Assembly (NCBI GenBank): GCA_963800975.1
Contig: CAWDDB010000014.1
Coordinates: forward strand, 248,001 to 312,000
Source of the DNA: JALYGY01 sp963800975
Lineage (GTDB): Bacteria > Actinomycetota > Rubrobacteria > Rubrobacterales > Rubrobacteraceae
Length of the DNA stretch: 64,000 bases
Direction: 5' to 3'
Below are positions 8,705 through 17,358 of the stretch, one piece after another (within the stretch, counting starts at the first letter, position 1; each line of letters begins with the position of its first letter). Both the position numbers and the translations under genes were made by a program. Under the pieces are notes generated by a model that was given only the letters and a program-made list of their open reading frames with translations, was not told the DNA's origin and made no database searches.

Positions 8705-9670
8705 ATGAGCATGCCTTCGCAGCAGTTGGGCAAAGCGGAGATGGCCCAAGCCCACCCGCGCAGGAGCAGAGCAGCTGTCAAGGAAGAACGGGTCGCTTTT
8801 CTGTTCCTGGCGCCCTGGTTCGCTGGGTTGGTCTTTTTCCTCGCGATCCCCCTAGGGTACTCGCTGTACATAAGCATGACCGACAGGCGGCTCATCAGCG
8901 CCGGCGAGGCGCAATTCGTCGGCCTCCAGAACTACGCCTACATGTTCACGCAGGACGGCTTTTTCTACCAAACTCTCTACATAACGATGAAGTGGATCGT
9001 GCTTAGCACGCCGCTCTTCCTGGTCGCTGGGCTTGTGATCTCGCTCTTCCTCAACCAGAGGTACTTCGGGATGAACGTATTCCGGACGATCCTGTACATC
9101 CCGGCGGTAGTCTCCGGGGTGGCCGTGTCGGTCCTCTGGCTGCAGCTCCTGAACCCCGAGCTTGGCGTCGTGAACTACGTGCTGATTCAGCTCGGCGTGG
9201 ACAACCCGCCTTACTGGCTGGAGGATCCCGAGTGGGCCATGCCCGCGGTCATGCTGATGGGGCTGTGGGGGGTTGGCGGGATGGCTATCATCTACCTCGC
9301 GGGGTTGCAGAACATACCGCCGCACCTGTATGAGGCGGCCACCATAGACGGCGCCGGGGCCTGGGCGAAGTTCCGGCACGTGACGCTGCCGATGCTCTCC
9401 CCGACGATATTCTTCCTGGTCCTGAACGCGATAATCGACTCGCTGCTGTTCTTCGGCCCGCTGTTCGTGCTCACCGGCGGCACGGGCGGAGGCGGCCCCG
9501 AAAACTCGCTGCTGTTCTACATGCTCTACCTGTACCGGATAGCGTTCGTCCAGGGGTTCATGGGATACGGGACCGCGCTCGCCTGGATCCTAACGATCAT
9601 CGGCGTGCTCATGGTCGTCGTGATGATGAAGCTGGAGCGCCGTTTCGTCTTCTACGAGTCGGAGGATTAG
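8705..9670 (+). CDS. Sugar ABC transporter permease, MalF/UgpA type
   Basis: A 321-residue CUT1 permease with six main membrane segments; the first is FLFLAPWFAGLVFFLAIPLG. The EAA loop that contacts the ATPase reads EAATIDGAGAWAKFRHVTLP, with the conserved Gly. The ATG at 8705 follows GGAGGTGCCGAG. Its partner begins 3 bp after its stop. No ATP-binding subunit is encoded here, as is common for importers served by a shared MsiK-like ATPase. Confidence 0.92.
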   Translation: MSMPSQQLGKAEMAQAHPRRSRAAVKEERVAFLFLAPWFAGLVFFLAIPLGYSLYISMTDRRLISAGEAQFVGLQNYAYMFTQDGFFYQTLYITMKWIVLSTPLFLVAGLVISLFLNQRYFGMNVFRTILYIPAVVSGVAVSVLWLQLLNPELGVVNYVLIQLGVDNPPYWLEDPEWAMPAVMLMGLWGVGGMAIIYLAGLQNIPPHLYEAATIDGAGAWAKFRHVTLPMLSPTIFFLVLNAIIDSLLFFGPLFVLTGGTGGGGPENSLLFYMLYLYRIAFVQGFMGYGTALAWILTIIGVLMVVVMMKLERRFVFYESED

Positions 9671-9673
9671 ACG

Positions 9674-10573
9674 ATGGCCCAGCGCGCCGCAGATGGGCCG
9701 GTCGCCCGAACACGTTCCCCACGCTTCCCGCGCTTCCCGCGTCTACCGCGGTTGCTGCACGCGGTTTTCGTGTACGCCGTGCTCATCCTGGCAAGCCTGT
9801 TCATCCTGCTGCCTGTGGGCTGGATGCTGACCGCCGCGCTCAAGCCGGACACGGCGCCGGTCTTCACTTTCCCGCCGGAGTGGTTCCCGACGGAGTACTG
9901 GCACTGGCAGACGTTCCGGGATGCCCTCTTCAAGGAGGAGTTCATCCGGTACGCGGCCAACAGCCTCTTCCTGGTGGTCATGACCGTGACCGGGGCGGTG
10001 TTATCCTCCTCGCTGATAGCGTTCCCCTTCGCGCGGCTGCGGTTCCGAGGCAAGAATTTCCTCTTCACTTTCCTGATAGCGACGATGCTGTTACCAGCAC
10101 CCGTGCTGCTCATACCGCAGTTCTTGCTCTTCTACCAGATCGGCTGGTACGGCACCTACTACCCTCTGTGGGTGCCGGCGTGGGCTGGCAATGCGTTCTT
10201 TATCTTCCTGATGCGGCAGTACATGCGCTCGATCCCAATCGAGCTGGATGAGGCCGCGCGGGTCGACGGGGCCGGCTACTGGACGATCTACTGGCGGATA
10301 GTCATGCCCCTGTGCGTCCCCGTGCTGACGGTGGCCGCCGTGTTCCAATTCATAGGGACGTGGAACGACTTTTTCGGGCCCCTGATCTACCTCGACGATC
10401 CGGAGAAGTTCACCGTCGCGCTGGCCCTCGCGCGGCTGGTGCAGCGCGTCGGCACGGAGTGGAACGAAGTGATGGCCGCAAACCTCATTGTCATGATCCC
10501 CGTCCTGGTCGTCTACTTCTTCGCCCAGGACAAGCTGATCGGCGGCATCGCGAACGTGGGCCTCAAGGGATAG
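9674..10573 (+). CDS. Sugar ABC transporter permease, MalG/UgpE type
   Basis: A 299-residue CUT1 permease, the inner-membrane partner of the preceding gene. An Arg-rich cytoplasmic start is followed by LHAVFVYAVLILASLFILLP and five further membrane segments. The EAA loop reads ELDEAARVDGAGYWTIYWR. The end, LIGGIANVGLKG, is the typical MalG C-terminus. It starts 3 bp after the upstream stop, indicating translational coupling. Confidence 0.92.
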   Translation: MAQRAADGPVARTRSPRFPRFPRLPRLLHAVFVYAVLILASLFILLPVGWMLTAALKPDTAPVFTFPPEWFPTEYWHWQTFRDALFKEEFIRYAANSLFLVVMTVTGAVLSSSLIAFPFARLRFRGKNFLFTFLIATMLLPAPVLLIPQFLLFYQIGWYGTYYPLWVPAWAGNAFFIFLMRQYMRSIPIELDEAARVDGAGYWTIYWRIVMPLCVPVLTVAAVFQFIGTWNDFFGPLIYLDDPEKFTVALALARLVQRVGTEWNEVMAANLIVMIPVLVVYFFAQDKLIGGIANVGLKG

Positions 10574-10595
10574 AACCGCCACCCCGGGGGGAGTG

Positions 10596-11090
10596 ATGGG
10601 AGCGCTGCGTATAGCTTTGCTGGTAGCCGCGGCGGCCGTGTTGTGCGTGGTCGCGTTCCTGGCACTCACGCCACCGGAAGGCGAGCTCCCGGCCGACTCG
10701 GATCTGCCGCGGGAACAGAGCGTGGACGGGTGGTCCGGTGCGGCCGATCTCGCCGGGACTAACACCTTCGAGCCGGCAATCCTTCCCGAGGGCGCGGGCG
10801 CGCCTGAGCTAACGGTGCGCGGTATCCCGGGAGACAGCTCGCGGCCGGTCACAGCCGAATACGGAGGCGGCCTGGTTATCCGGCAGGCGCACGTTGACGT
10901 CGACCCCCAGCTGGAGGACGAGGCGGCCGAGGTGGAGGGATCCGACGACGCCTGGTGGGGCACCGTGCAGGAGAACACGTACCTCTACGTCCGCAAGGGC
11001 GAGACCCTGGTGATCCTCTCTGGAGCGTCCGAGGAGGAGTTGATCCAGACGGCAAGCTCTCTCGAAGCCGTAGAGGTCGGCGATGGGTAG
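10596..11090 (+). CDS. Small membrane-anchored protein with DUF4367-like C-terminal region
   Basis: A protein of about 164 residues with one N-terminal membrane anchor (ALRIALLVAAAAVLCVVAFLA) and an extracytoplasmic remainder. The C-terminal stretch ETLVILSGASEEELIQTASS resembles the end of DUF4367-type domains found in anti-sigma or stress lipoproteins; that link is by eye. A GTG at 10593 and an ATG at 10596 are both possible starts after GGGGGGA; I used the ATG. It lies between the permease and GH43 genes and overlaps the latter by 8 bp, so it belongs to the operon. It may help the importer or the anchored hydrolase. Function unknown. Confidence 0.65.
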   Translation: MGALRIALLVAAAAVLCVVAFLALTPPEGELPADSDLPREQSVDGWSGAADLAGTNTFEPAILPEGAGAPELTVRGIPGDSSRPVTAEYGGGLVIRQAHVDVDPQLEDEAAEVEGSDDAWWGTVQENTYLYVRKGETLVILSGASEEELIQTASSLEAVEVGDG

Positions 11091-12156
11091 CTGGCGCATC
11101 GTCGGACCGATCGTAGCGGTCGCGCTCCTGATCGCGGCCGGCCTGCTCTTCTTTACGCCGGCCCGCTCGAAGCTGCCTGGGGCTACGCACCGGGCGACGT
11201 ACACGAACCCGGTATTGCGCTGGGATTTCGCGGACCCCCACGTCATCAAGGCCAGCGACGGCTTCTACTACGCCTACTCGACCGAGAACCTGACCTACGA
11301 GCGCCTGGCATACATACAGGTGGCGCGGTCGCGGGATCTGGTGAGCTGGGAGCTGTTGCCGGACGCCATGCCGGAGAAGCCGGAGTGGGCCCGCACCACA
11401 CGAGACTTCTGGGCGCCCGGCGTGATCGAGGCCAACGGCAACTACTACATGTACTTCTCCGGCATCCCCGACGGGGGCGGTGGCATGTGCCTCGGGGTCG
11501 CCACGTCGGACACCCCGGCGGGCCCGTTTGCTCCCGAAGTGGAGCCCCTCAGGTGTGGGGACGATTTCACGAACATAGACCCCATGCCGTTCGACGACCC
11601 GAAGACGGGCAAGCACCTGCTTTACTGGGGCTCGGACAGCTCGCCGATCATGGTTCAGGAGCTTGCGCCGGCTAGGACGAGCTTCGCGCCCGGGTCGAGG
11701 CCGAAGGAGCTGATCTACCCGAGCGGCTTGCAGCAGTACGAGCGCCTGATCGAGGGCGCCTTCGTCGTCTACCGCGACCCGTATTACTACCTCTTCTATT
11801 CGGGGGACAACTGCTGCGCCCTGCCAGCGAACTACGCGGTGATGGTCGCCCGCTCCCGCAGCGCAACCGGCCCGTTCGAAAAGCGCGCCGACGCGACGGG
11901 CGAGTTCGGCGGCAGCGTCATCCTGCAGCTGAACGACCGCTGGAAGGGACCGGGCCACAACGCCGTCGTGAGAGACGAAGCGGGGCAGGACTGGATCCTC
12001 TACCACGCGATCGACCCTGACGCCCCATACAACCCGGGCACGGAGTCACCCAGACGTCCGATGCTCATTGACCCGATCGTCTACCGCGACAGCTGGCCGC
12101 AGATCGAAGGTACTTCTCCTTCCGCGTCCGAGCGGCAGGGACCTCTCGTCCGCTAG
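11083..12156 (+). CDS. Glycoside hydrolase family 43 enzyme, membrane-anchored (arabinanase/arabinosidase type)
   Basis: A 357-residue GH43 five-bladed propeller enzyme. An uncleaved or signal-type N-terminal hydrophobic segment (residues 6-24) places it outside the membrane. Catalytic residues are visible: general base Asp51 in FADPHV, pKa modulator Asp166 in NIDPMPF, and general acid Glu224 in LIEGAFV. WAPGVIEANGNYYMYFS and the late GPGHNAVV, whose His is a calcium or ion ligand in the family, also fit. The ATG at 11083 overlaps the previous stop, showing tight coupling. It probably trims arabinan-type or xylan-linked side chains outside the cell for the importer. Exact specificity within GH43 is not resolved. 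Confidence 0.88.
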   Translation: MGSWRIVGPIVAVALLIAAGLLFFTPARSKLPGATHRATYTNPVLRWDFADPHVIKASDGFYYAYSTENLTYERLAYIQVARSRDLVSWELLPDAMPEKPEWARTTRDFWAPGVIEANGNYYMYFSGIPDGGGGMCLGVATSDTPAGPFAPEVEPLRCGDDFTNIDPMPFDDPKTGKHLLYWGSDSSPIMVQELAPARTSFAPGSRPKELIYPSGLQQYERLIEGAFVVYRDPYYYLFYSGDNCCALPANYAVMVARSRSATGPFEKRADATGEFGGSVILQLNDRWKGPGHNAVVRDEAGQDWILYHAIDPDAPYNPGTESPRRPMLIDPIVYRDSWPQIEGTSPSASERQGPLVR

Positions 12157-12261
12157 AAGCCTTTCCGGGGCTCCGGATGCAAGGCCCTTCGACCGCTTCG
12201 TCGATTTCTGATGGCGCATCCGGGCGAACGGGGTCCGGTGCCGTGCGTTCTACCCCGGCGT

Positions 12262-12303
12262 AGACGCCCCACCGGGTGAAGACGCCCACCGGGGCGTCTC
12301 TAC
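12262..12303. repeat. Palindromic GACGCCCC-type repeat, copy 1
   Basis: A hairpin AGACGCCC-ACCG-GGGCGTCT lies at 12280-12299, flanked by another AGACGCCCCACCGGG at 12262. It sits in the 258-bp gap between two converging operons (GH43 on plus, Gfo/Idh on minus). The same core recurs as a perfect hairpin at 49694-49716, so this is a dispersed REP-like element that may also end transcription from both sides. No T-run follows. Confidence 0.6.
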
Positions 12304-12414
12304 CAGGCATGCACGGATACGGACCGGGCATCGATTGACCGGGAACCGTATGATCGGCTAGGCGTGTCGCCTGACCAAACCTGCATCCAGGAATTTGGCG
12401 GCGAGGTTTGCTCC

Positions 12415-13404
12415 CTATGCGACCGTTACGCGTTTGCCGGTCTCGAACGATTCGATGGCTGCCCAGGCGAGCTCTAGCGCGCGGTACCCGGCCCGCGCGT
12501 GGACCGGGGGTTGTTCTCCCTGTTTGAAGGCGCTCAGTAGTTCGTCCACGTGGAGATCAAAGGTGCGGTGAAACTCCCGGTCGAAGTCGTTGAAGTACCC
12601 GGCCTGCCAGACCCGGGCCGTCTCGTCACCGACGGCTTGAAAGGCAAACCGCCCGACGGTGTCTTCGACCTGTACGCGTCCTCCTGTGCCGTTTATCTCC
12701 AGCGTGTGCGTACCCCTGTAGGCGTAAGAGGAGTCGTAGGTTCCGGTCAGGCTGCCGACCGCGCCGCCGGCGAAGCGCAACGCGAGGACCAGGGTACCGT
12801 ATCCGTTGCCCGTCATGTCCGTCATCTCGGCCATGATGGAGTCTATCGGCCCGCAAAGGTGCTCCAGCATGTCCAGCCCGTGACACTGGGTCTCTATGAG
12901 GTTGGCGTAAGGGTGATGTTCGGAGGAACCTTCTCCGCCGAAACGCCAGGTTGCGAAGACCACCTCACCGAGTTCCCCGGCCTGGATGGTCTCCCGAGCC
13001 ATCCGCACCGGGCGCGCGTACCTGTGGTTGAAGTTGATGGCGAAGAAGAGGTCGCGGCCGGCCGCCTCCTCGAGCAGCAGTCGCGCTTCGCTCAGGTCGA
13101 AGACGAGTGGTTTCTCCACGAGCAGTGGGAAACCGGCCCGTATGACCTGGAGGGTCGACTCGAAGTGATCCAGGTTCGGCAGGCAGAGGCTGACGAGGTC
13201 GGGGCGTTCCCTGTCCAGCATCTCTCCGATGTCGAGGTAGTAGTCCGTCCCGAACGACTCGGCCCTCGCCCTCGTCTTCTCGAGGGTCCGCCCCACAACG
13301 GCGCAGAGGTCCACATCCGGACGTTCGGCGAAGATTCGGGCGTGCTGAGTTCCCCAGCCTCCGGCCCCGACCAGGGCTACCCTGACGCGGTCCTCCCGGC
13401 TCAT
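12415..13404 (-). CDS. Gfo/Idh/MocA-family oxidoreductase
   Basis: A 329-residue NAD(P)-dependent sugar oxidoreductase. The Rossmann motif is VRVALVGAGGWGTQHARIF. The conserved EKP is in FPLLVEKPL, where Lys positions the substrate. The C-terminal beta-sheet domain includes LIETQCHGLDMLEHLCG, carrying the family His. It would oxidize a cyclic sugar or inositol hydroxyl, or reduce the keto form. Its ATG overlaps the stop of the upstream zinc dehydrogenase by 4 bp, so the two are co-translated. It is the last gene of the 12.4-17.3 kb minus-strand cluster. Two more Gfo/Idh genes lie at 20507 and 22339. Confidence 0.9.
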   Translation of the reverse strand: MSREDRVRVALVGAGGWGTQHARIFAERPDVDLCAVVGRTLEKTRARAESFGTDYYLDIGEMLDRERPDLVSLCLPNLDHFESTLQVIRAGFPLLVEKPLVFDLSEARLLLEEAAGRDLFFAINFNHRYARPVRMARETIQAGELGEVVFATWRFGGEGSSEHHPYANLIETQCHGLDMLEHLCGPIDSIMAEMTDMTGNGYGTLVLALRFAGGAVGSLTGTYDSSYAYRGTHTLEINGTGGRVQVEDTVGRFAFQAVGDETARVWQAGYFNDFDREFHRTFDLHVDELLSAFKQGEQPPVHARAGYRALELAWAAIESFETGKRVTVA

Positions 13405-14435
13405 CGCTCGATCACGACCTTGCCCGTCTCCCCGCCGAAGAAGGCCTCGAACGCCCGCTGGATATCCTGCACCGGGTACGTGTGGGTGATGATCTGGCGC
13501 AGGTACTGGCGATGTTCGCGCAGCAACCCCAGGTTCGAGGCGAGCTCGCCGTAGCGGAAGTACTCGCTGCCGAGCACCGCGCGCTCAGGCATTATCAGAT
13601 CCCCACTAACATCTAGCTCGAGGCCCTCCCCGTGCCCCGCGCACACGAGCACGCCGCGCTTGTCCAGAACATCCAGGTACGCCTTCCTGGCCACGCCCTT
13701 CCCGCTCGTGTCTATCGCCAGGTCAAGGGCTTCGAGACCGTGGCTCCCAACACCCTCGGCCACAGTCTTTTCACCCAGATCCACGACCAGCCCTCCGAGG
13801 CTTCGCGCGAGGGCGAGCCGGTAGGGCACGAGGTCCGAGATCACCACGGGCATCTCCGGACCGAGCAGTATCTTTGCCATGGCGAGCACCCCGAGTCCCA
13901 CCGGACCGGCCCCCGCGATGCCCACGGATCTGATGTCAGAGTGCAGCTGCTGCCCACGCTCGATCGCGTGCCTCGCGGTCCCCATCACGTCCAGCAGCAT
14001 GGTAGCCTCGGTCAGCGGGATGTCCTCCTCGATCGGGAAGAAAACGTTCTCGTTGACCGCGATGTACTCGCCGTAACCGCCGTCCCTGTTGAACCCGATG
14101 TCGCCTCGTTTGTTCAGACACTGGTTCGTGATGCCCGGCCGGCAGTTGCGACACTCACCGCAATAGTCCATGAGGTATAGAACCCCGTGAGTCCCGTTTT
14201 CGATGCTCGTCCCGGGTCCGGTGCCTACGACAACTACGGCCACCTCGTGACCCGGCGTGACCTCCGAGCCGTCGAAGAACAGGTGCCTCTCCGACCCGCA
14301 CAACGCGTTGGCCGCCACCCGAACCAGCAGCTGACCGTGTCGTGGCTGCGGGGTCGGTTTCTCAACGAAGTCGATCTTCCCGGCCCCCAGGAACCTCGGG
14401 ACCGTCATGATGTCGGGGATCGTCTCGGCCGCCAC
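13401..14435 (-). CDS. Zinc-dependent MDR alcohol/polyol dehydrogenase
   Basis: A 344-residue zinc dehydrogenase. Catalytic zinc ligands are the Cys in NALCGSERH and the GHE in VTPGHEVAV. The structural zinc lobe has four Cys in CGECRNCRPGITNQC. The NAD site reads SVGIAGAGPVGLGVLAM with an Asp after the next strand (VISDLV). It should oxidize a sugar or polyol hydroxyl in the cytoplasm. The GTG at 14435 follows TGAGGGG and lies 9 bp after the stop of the SDR gene. Together with the adjacent Gfo/Idh and SDR enzymes it looks like a short path that epimerizes or oxidizes an unusual sugar. Confidence 0.9.
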   Translation of the reverse strand: MAAETIPDIMTVPRFLGAGKIDFVEKPTPQPRHGQLLVRVAANALCGSERHLFFDGSEVTPGHEVAVVVVGTGPGTSIENGTHGVLYLMDYCGECRNCRPGITNQCLNKRGDIGFNRDGGYGEYIAVNENVFFPIEEDIPLTEATMLLDVMGTARHAIERGQQLHSDIRSVGIAGAGPVGLGVLAMAKILLGPEMPVVISDLVPYRLALARSLGGLVVDLGEKTVAEGVGSHGLEALDLAIDTSGKGVARKAYLDVLDKRGVLVCAGHGEGLELDVSGDLIMPERAVLGSEYFRYGELASNLGLLREHRQYLRQIITHTYPVQDIQRAFEAFFGGETGKVVIER

Positions 14436-14444
14436 TCGAACCCC

Positions 14445-15332
14445 TCAGGGTCCCAACAACCTGGCGATATCGTCGGCGAAGACGATCTCGGAGTCGTCCT
14501 GAGGTTCGTAGCCGATCACGCGCCGCGCGTTGGTGATGCTCCAGAACTTGCGGGCGTTGTCCGAGACGCCGTAGAAGATGTGGAACGGAACCCCGAAATC
14601 GTCTTCGAGCTCCGGAGCTTCCACGGAAAGGCAAAATAGTTGCCGCATGTCACGCTCGCTGATGTAACCCGCGAGCTCGCGCACGTAGCGCTCGGGTGGC
14701 TCCTCGACGAAGTCCTCTGCGTCTATGGAGCGGGGGACGACTACCCGGATCTGGACGACCTCGAGCTTGCGGCCCAACGACCCGCAGGCGTAGAGGAACC
14801 CGAGCGGTTCCCAGGCGGCCTTGGCCCAGCCGTAGAACGAGTCCGGGCGGGGATAGTCCTCCGGATCGACACGATCCTTGAGGCCCGCGTAGTACGGCCG
14901 CTCGTACCACTTGGCTGCCTGGTTGGTGCTAGCCGCCACCACCCGACGCACCCCGTTCTCCATCGCGAGCCGGTACACCCGCTGCATCATGTCCAGGTTG
15001 CGCCGCTCGCCCTCGTAGAGGGACGCCAGGTCCTCGCCCTCGGGCTTGAGGTGGCCGCAGTGAACCACGACCTCGGCCCACTCGAAGAGCGGCCGCAACA
15101 CCGCGTCATCGTCCGATCGCAGGTCCGCGATCTCGACGCCTTCGACGCGACCGCCGGAGGCATCCTCCTCGCGGACGTCGATCAGCCGCAGCTCGTAACG
15201 CTCGCGAAAGGCCGGCAGGAGCTGGGCGGCGATGTACCCCGTGGCGCCCGTGAGGAGGACGCGCGGACGACCCGTCTCCGATCGCGGCGCCCCGTCTGGT
15301 GTCCGGGCTGTGGATGGGTGTTCTGGCGTCAA
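14445..15332 (-). CDS. Extended SDR, NAD-dependent epimerase/dehydratase
   Basis: A 295-residue extended short-chain dehydrogenase. The glycine motif is VLLTGATGYIAAQLL, the active-site region has VVAASTNQAAKW, and the YxxxK pair is FYGWAKAAW. It belongs with sugar epimerases, dehydratases and uronate dehydrogenases; the HCGHLKP and SDNARKFWS segments resemble uronate dehydrogenase-like proteins, which would fit glucuronate use, but this is inference. The TTG start at 15332 overlaps the preceding stop (TTGA), indicating coupling with the cyanophycinase-like gene. Confidence 0.85.
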   Translation of the reverse strand: MTPEHPSTARTPDGAPRSETGRPRVLLTGATGYIAAQLLPAFRERYELRLIDVREEDASGGRVEGVEIADLRSDDDAVLRPLFEWAEVVVHCGHLKPEGEDLASLYEGERRNLDMMQRVYRLAMENGVRRVVAASTNQAAKWYERPYYAGLKDRVDPEDYPRPDSFYGWAKAAWEPLGFLYACGSLGRKLEVVQIRVVVPRSIDAEDFVEEPPERYVRELAGYISERDMRQLFCLSVEAPELEDDFGVPFHIFYGVSDNARKFWSITNARRVIGYEPQDDSEIVFADDIARLLGP

Positions 15333-16342
15333 GATGGCACCGACCTTTGTAGCTTGCCGTCCCTGACGGTAACGGTGTAGGCGGTTCCGCCTCTACCACG
15401 CCAGGTAACCAGGTCGAAGGCAGAGGAGGCGGTGGCACGGTACACCGGCACGTTTCGGAACTCCAGGGGGACGCCTTCACTGCACGACTCCGGCGGTCCC
15501 GAAGCGCGCAGGAAGTAGGCTGCGCCGCCGCCCCGTACCGATGCGTGTCCGTCCGGCCGCACGAGCACAGCGGTGTCCTCGTCTACCCCGATGCCTCTTG
15601 CCGCCGAGGCCGGGTGGTCCTTCGAGGAACGCGCCACGAACGCGACCAGCCGGCCCATCCGGTCGCGCTCGGCGAAGTGGCTGTCGGTGATGGTCGCGTC
15701 CAGGTTCGGCAGGTCGAGGAATTCGCGCTCGAATGTCATGTACTGATTGTAGGGGTTCCGCAGCGCCTCGTTCGAGTAGACCGTGCCGTTCTCGGCCGAG
15801 AAGACCACACCGCCGAGGATCGCAAGGCCCGCGCTGGTGCCGCCGACGGGCGCTCCTCGCGCCGCCGCGTGGTTTATCGCCTGTTCGACCGGGGTGTCCT
15901 TCCAGAACCTGACGTAGTCCCACTGGTCGCCCCCGGCGATAAACACCGCCTCGGCGTTCCGGATCCTGCTCAGTACGAACGGGTCCATCGCGGCCCCACG
16001 ACTCCTCACGACAAGGGTCTCGACGGAATCGACCTGGCCGAGCCGGCGAACGTAAGGGTTGTATCCGTCCTCGCCCAAGGCGCGAAGGACCACGAAGTCT
16101 CCCCCACCCGACCGGCCGATCATCCACCGGAACGCCGCGTCCACGTCCGTCCCGCCGCCCATCAGCACCAACCCGCCCGTCGCCGCCGAGGGGGCGTCGC
16201 CGCGGTCGCCCACCGCGTAATAATCGTAGCCTCTCGAGATCTCCAGGGGTGCTGCGGGAGGCGGCGCGAGGAGCACCGCGCAGGCCAGGACAACGCCCAG
16301 GGCCACACCGAGTGCCGCGAGTCGCGCGGCGGCACCTACCAA
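15329..16342 (-). CDS. Cyanophycinase-like serine peptidase (S51/type 1 GATase-like), exported
   Basis: A protein of about 337 residues of the cyanophycinase-like S51 group. The nucleophile motif is GGTSAGLAI (Ser170). VFIAGGDQWDYVRFW and DSHFAERDRMGRL are also family signatures. A signal peptide or anchor at the N-terminus (residues 2-28) suggests it works outside the membrane, like secreted cyanophycinases. It would cleave beta-linked aspartyl peptides. The start is uncertain: a TTG at 16342 overlaps the end of the aldo/keto reductase gene and has GAGG upstream. It sits oddly inside a sugar-oxidoreductase cluster, with no cyanophycin synthetase in view. Confidence 0.8.
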   Translation of the reverse strand: MVGAAARLAALGVALGVVLACAVLLAPPPAAPLEISRGYDYYAVGDRGDAPSAATGGLVLMGGGTDVDAAFRWMIGRSGGGDFVVLRALGEDGYNPYVRRLGQVDSVETLVVRSRGAAMDPFVLSRIRNAEAVFIAGGDQWDYVRFWKDTPVEQAINHAAARGAPVGGTSAGLAILGGVVFSAENGTVYSNEALRNPYNQYMTFEREFLDLPNLDATITDSHFAERDRMGRLVAFVARSSKDHPASAARGIGVDEDTAVLVRPDGHASVRGGGAAYFLRASGPPESCSEGVPLEFRNVPVYRATASSAFDLVTWRGRGGTAYTVTVRDGKLQRSVPS

Positions 16343-17326
16343 CGGTGGTGGACCTCGGAGCGGACGCTGCCGTCGTAGATCTCGCGGATGCGCCGCATGG
16401 TCTCCTCGGAGAGAGGAGGCATCCCGGCCGCGGCCAGGTTGTCCTCGACCTGATCCGGGCGTTTCGCGCCGGGGATGGCGCAGGTTACCGCCGGGTGCAT
16501 CAGGATCCAACGCAAGGCGAGTTGGGCCAGGGTGTAACCCTCCGGCACCAGCTCTTTGAGATCCTCCGCGGCCCCGAGGCCCGTCTCGAAATCGACGCCC
16601 GAGAAGGTTTCGCCCTGGTCGAAGGCCTGCCCGTCGCGGTTGAAGTTGCGGTGGTCGCTGGAGGAGAACTCCCGATCGGCGGTCATCTTGCCAGAGAGGA
16701 GCCCGCTGGCCAGCGGGACGCGAGCCAGCACGCCGACGCCACACTCTTCGGCCAGCGGGAAGAACCCCTCGGCAGGCTTCTGGCGGAGGATGTTGAAGAT
16801 GATCTGGACGGTCTTCACGCCCGGGTACTCCAGCGACATCCTGGCCTCCTCGACCCTCTCGACGCTTACCCCGTAGTTCTTTATCTTTCCCGCCTCCTGC
16901 AGCCGGTCCAGGGCTTCGAAGGTCTCGTCCCGGCTGTACACCTCCGTGGGCGGGTAGTGCAGCTGGAGGAGGTCGAGGGCTTCGACGCGCAGGTTCTCGA
17001 GGCTCCGTTCCACGAAGCGCGAGAGGTTTTCGTGGTCGTACCCTTCGGCGCGTGACCGAGGTCCAGGCGGCGCCCGGACCTTGGTACGCGACGAAGATCT
17101 CGTCGTTCGGCCGGTCTGCGAGGAGCCTGCCGATGAGCTTCTCGCTGCGGCCGTCGCCGTAGACGTCGGCGGTATCGAGCAGGTTGACGCCGAGGTCCAC
17201 GGCCCTGTCGAGCGCCGCGTAGGAGTCCTCGTCGCTCACCGTCCCCCAACCTTCGCCGAAGGCCCAGGTCCCGAGGCTAATCTCCGAGACCCGTATCCCC
17301 GTCTCGCCCAGTCTCCGGTAGTCCAA
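16336..17326 (-). pseudogene. Aldo/keto reductase, frame broken near the catalytic Lys
   Basis: An aldo/keto reductase of about 329 residues. The first 83 residues (17326 to about 17088) give MDYRRLGETGIRVSEISLG with catalytic Asp51 and Tyr56 in DTADVYGD. The remainder in the next frame gives TKVRAPPGPRSRAEGY, containing the catalytic Lys, then LLQLHYPP with the catalytic His and ending at 16336. The switch is exactly before the Lys codon: removing one T (minus strand, about 17086) restores VATKV. No heptameric slippery site is visible, so a sequencing error or a recent mutation is likelier than programmed shifting. It heads the 12.4-17.3 kb minus-strand cluster. A second, intact family member lies at 45471-46346. 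Confidence 0.8.
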
Positions 17327-17358
17327 TTTCTTCTCCTCGAGTATTCGCTTGTTTACGT

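Noticed and set aside
12157..12414. CRISPR-like repeat
   Set aside because: Only two related palindromic units and no regular spacers; better explained as a dispersed hairpin repeat.
17075..17095. Programmed frameshift in the aldo/keto reductase
   Set aside because: No slippery heptamer or stimulatory hairpin is visible, and the family is not known to use recoding.
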